DNA of 64,000 nt, taken from assembly GCA_910578145.1 (NCBI GenBank), contig CAJTPJ010000005.1, positions 19,127 to 83,126 on the forward strand, written 5' to 3'. Both the position numbers and the translations under genes were made by a program. This document shows, piece after piece, positions 61,929 through 64,000 of the stretch. Source of the DNA: an uncultured Christensenella sp. (lineage in GTDB: Bacteria; Bacillota; Clostridia; Christensenellales; Borkfalkiaceae). The stretch's first letter is position 1. Each line of letters starts with the position of its first letter. The notes beneath the pieces were generated by a model. It was not told where the DNA came from and ran no database searches. It saw only the letters and a program-made list of their open reading frames with translations.

Positions 61929-61957
61929 TTTACAAACGGCGGCAATTAACATATAAT
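61929..61957 (+). promoter_or_regulatory. Promoter of der-plsY
   Basis: TTTACA (61929-61934), 17-bp spacer, TATAAT (61952-61957). Transcription should start about 4 nt before the ATG at 61,968, so the mRNA is nearly leaderless. Confidence 0.88.
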
Positions 61958-61967
61958 ATATTTAATT

Positions 61968-63278
61968 ATGGCAAATCCTTTAATAGCAATAGTCGGCAGA
62001 CCAAACGTTGGCAAAAGCACGTTTTTTAATAAGGTAGTCGGCAGAAAAATTTCAATAACCGAGGACAAGCCCGGCGTTACCCGCGACAGGCTGTACGCCG
62101 ACGGCGAGTGGCGAGGTAAATCCTTTTCGATAGTGGATACGGGGGGCATAGAAATGCGCTCCGAGGACACTATGTGGCGCGAAATTAAAAAACAGGCGGA
62201 AGTTGCTATAGAAACCGCGCAGGTAATTCTGTTTTTCGTGGACGGCAGGGAGGGGCTTACATCGTCCGATTACGACGTAGCGGATATGCTCCGCCGCAGT
62301 AAAAAGCCCGTAATTTTAGTTGTAAACAAAATAGACGATTATTCCGAGGACAAGGTTTTCGAGTTTTATTCGTTGGGCTTGGGCGAACCGTACCCCGTTT
62401 CCGCCGAACATAGTACGGGTATAGGCGACGTTTTGGACGAGGCGGTTAGCTGGTTTGGCAAAGGCGAAACGGTAGAGGACGACGGAATTAAAATAGCCGT
62501 GGTCGGCAAACCCAACGCCGGCAAATCCAGCCTTGTAAACCGTTTACTCGGCTTCGAGCGTTCTATAGTAACCGATATCGCGGGCACTACGCGCGACGCC
62601 ATAGACACCGCGCTGGACTACAACGGTAAAAAATATACCATTATAGATACTGCGGGAATAAGGAAAAAGAGCAGGGTAGAGGACGATATCGAGTACTATT
62701 CCCAGCTACGCGCTTACGACGCGGTGCGCCGCGCCGACGTTTGCCTTTTGGTTGTGGACAGCGCCGAGGGGCTTACCGAGCAGGATACCAAAATAATAGG
62801 CTTCGTCCACGAAGAAGGCAAACCCTCCGTCGTGGTTATGAATAAGTGGGACTTAATTGAAAAAGATACAAACACCATAAACAAATTTGAAGCTAAGCTG
62901 AAAGAAGATTTGAAATTTATGGACTATTTTAAGTCCGTGTACATTTCAGCTAAAACGGGACAGCGCGCGGAGAAAATTTTCGCGCTTATAGACGAGGTGT
63001 ACGCACACTCCCGCTTCCGCGTTCCCACGGGCACGCTAAACGATTTAATTGCGGATACCGTGCGCGCCAACGAACCGCCCTCGTACAACGGAAGGCGGCT
63101 TAAAGTTTACTATTCCTCGCAGGTTGCGGTTGCGCCGCCTACGTTCGTTTTAAAAGTAAACTCCACCGATTTAATGCACTTTTCGTACGAGCGGTTTTTA
63201 GAAAACGTTATAAGGAAAAACTTTGATTTTTCGGGCACGCCCGTTAAAATTTTAGTCAGGGAGAACGGCGAACAATGA
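61968..63278 (+). CDS. der: Ribosome-assembly GTPase Der (EngA)
   Basis: A 436-residue GTPase with two tandem G domains: GRPNVGKSTFFN near residue 8 and GKPNAGKSSLVN near residue 181, each with DTGGI/DTAGI and NKxD motifs, and a C-terminal KH-like domain. It acts in maturation of the 50S subunit. There is no ribosome binding site, in line with the near-leaderless promoter. It overlaps plsY by 4 bp. Confidence 0.96.
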   Translation: MANPLIAIVGRPNVGKSTFFNKVVGRKISITEDKPGVTRDRLYADGEWRGKSFSIVDTGGIEMRSEDTMWREIKKQAEVAIETAQVILFFVDGREGLTSSDYDVADMLRRSKKPVILVVNKIDDYSEDKVFEFYSLGLGEPYPVSAEHSTGIGDVLDEAVSWFGKGETVEDDGIKIAVVGKPNAGKSSLVNRLLGFERSIVTDIAGTTRDAIDTALDYNGKKYTIIDTAGIRKKSRVEDDIEYYSQLRAYDAVRRADVCLLVVDSAEGLTEQDTKIIGFVHEEGKPSVVVMNKWDLIEKDTNTINKFEAKLKEDLKFMDYFKSVYISAKTGQRAEKIFALIDEVYAHSRFRVPTGTLNDLIADTVRANEPPSYNGRRLKVYYSSQVAVAPPTFVLKVNSTDLMHFSYERFLENVIRKNFDFSGTPVKILVRENGEQ

Positions 63279-63991
63279 AAGAAATTGCCTTTTCCGGTTT
63301 GTGGTATTGGCTTATACTCTGCGCGGTTGCGTGCTATTTTATAGGCTGTTTCAATTTTGCCGTGCTTATTTCGCACTTTAAAAAGAAGGATATCCGCAAT
63401 ATTGGCAGCGGTAACCCCGGCACGCTTAATATGACCAGAACGTTCGGGCTTAAACTCGGCGCAGTAAACTTCCTTTGCGATATTTTAAAAGGCGGTTTGC
63501 CTGCCGTTGCCGTGTATTTCATATTCAGAAATTACGTTTTTGCGGGCACGGCTGTTAACGTAGCCGATTTTATGCGCTATTTCAGCGGAGTATTCGTCGT
63601 TATAGGGCACATTTTTCCCGTCACTATGAAGTTTAAGGGCGGTAAAGGCATTGCGTCTACGCTTGGTTTATTGGGGCTTGGGTTGACTTGCGAATGCGGC
63701 TGGTATTTACCTATAGTGCTGGTTATAGGCGCGCTTACGATAGGCTATATCGCGCTTACGGAGTGGGGTAGTATGGGTTCGCTTATAGGCGTTTCAGTGC
63801 TTACCGTATGGCAAGCCGTATTGTTTGTTTTAAGGTACCAAAACTCGTTGGTAAACGTGTGGATAATATCGCTTTTTATGATATTGCTTTTTATCAATAT
63901 TCTCACTTGGGGCGCGCACAGAAAAAATATTTACAAACTGCTTGCGGGCGAAGAACACCACACCTCTATTATTAAACGCAAAAATAAATAA
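63275..63991 (+). CDS. plsY: Glycerol-3-phosphate acyltransferase PlsY
   Basis: A 238-residue integral membrane enzyme that acylates glycerol 3-phosphate with acyl-phosphate, the first step of phospholipid synthesis in Bacillota. Motifs visible are GSGNPGTLNMTRTFG, GHIFPVTMKFKGGKGIAS and the C-terminal membrane helix before a basic tail. The AUGA overlap with der indicates coupled translation. The gene ends 9 bp before the window edge. Confidence 0.94.
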   Translation: MKEIAFSGLWYWLILCAVACYFIGCFNFAVLISHFKKKDIRNIGSGNPGTLNMTRTFGLKLGAVNFLCDILKGGLPAVAVYFIFRNYVFAGTAVNVADFMRYFSGVFVVIGHIFPVTMKFKGGKGIASTLGLLGLGLTCECGWYLPIVLVIGALTIGYIALTEWGSMGSLIGVSVLTVWQAVLFVLRYQNSLVNVWIISLFMILLFINILTWGAHRKNIYKLLAGEEHHTSIIKRKNK

Positions 63992-64000
63992 AATAAAACG

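Overview
The window looks like the chromosome of a fermentative, low-to-middle G+C Bacillota (class Clostridia, probably an uncultured gut-type lineage). This rests on AGGAGG-type ribosome binding sites, clear sigma-A promoters, the mcsA-mcsB-clpC cluster, pflA-pflB under a ZTP riboswitch, lspA, plsY, der, a GGGtGRT/NifU-like pair and a BclA-like collagen protein. No rRNA, tRNA or CRISPR array was seen, and I cannot name a genus.

Region 1 (about 489-32,700) is an integrative and conjugative element (ICE). Its transfer module (489-14,442) holds a sigma-like regulator, a ribbon-helix-helix protein, a MobP-type relaxase, a VirD4 coupling ATPase, a 1,431-residue Ig-like surface protein, a pilin-like peptide, a VirB6-like membrane protein that appears to start at an AUU codon, and a VirB4 ATPase. 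A long cargo block (14,455-30,340) follows: MT-A70 methyltransferase, PP-loop protein, ArdC-like antirestriction protein, NrS-1-like primase, many small acidic proteins (several paralogous, three broken) and a 1,936-residue methyltransferase-fold/SNF2 helicase. The element ends with two genes or gene sets behind duplicated 40-bp leaders: a resolvase-like protein, then an excisionase-like protein and a tyrosine integrase. Integrase-proximal GTGGACGA repeats mark the right end. The left end was not located.

Region 2 (32,719-48,550) is ordinary chromosome: the GGGtGRT/NifU-like pair on the minus strand, divergent mcsA-mcsB-clpC, an Ig-like lipoprotein, riboswitch-controlled pflA-pflB, lspA, an RluD-type pseudouridine synthase, two unknown genes and a glycosyltransferase.

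Region 3 (48,551-60,462) is the most interesting part: a diversity-generating retroelement (DGR). It has a DGR-type reverse transcriptase (YMDD, IGNQTSQ), an Avd-like four-helix protein with an N-terminal extension, a small GIY-YIG-like protein, a template repeat (TR, 50,794-50,911) inside a structured non-coding transcript, and a variable repeat (VR, 52,385-52,502). TR and VR share 106 of 118 positions. Eleven of the 12 differences fall on template adenines; the twelfth is in the 3' IMH-like end. A 7-bp-stem, 4-nt-loop hairpin lies 14 bp after the VR. The VR codes for part of an N-terminal lectin-like domain of a 2,995-residue Ig/MBG-repeat surface protein with a C-terminal membrane anchor. 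The promoter of this target sits between two near-identical 55-bp inverted repeats, so the locus looks like an invertible (phase-variable) promoter driving a retroelement-diversified adhesin.

Region 4 (60,463-64,000) holds a collagen-like BclA-type protein, der and plsY. Several chromosomal genes start only about 4-12 nt after the predicted transcription start and lack a visible ribosome binding site, which suggests leaderless or short-leader translation.
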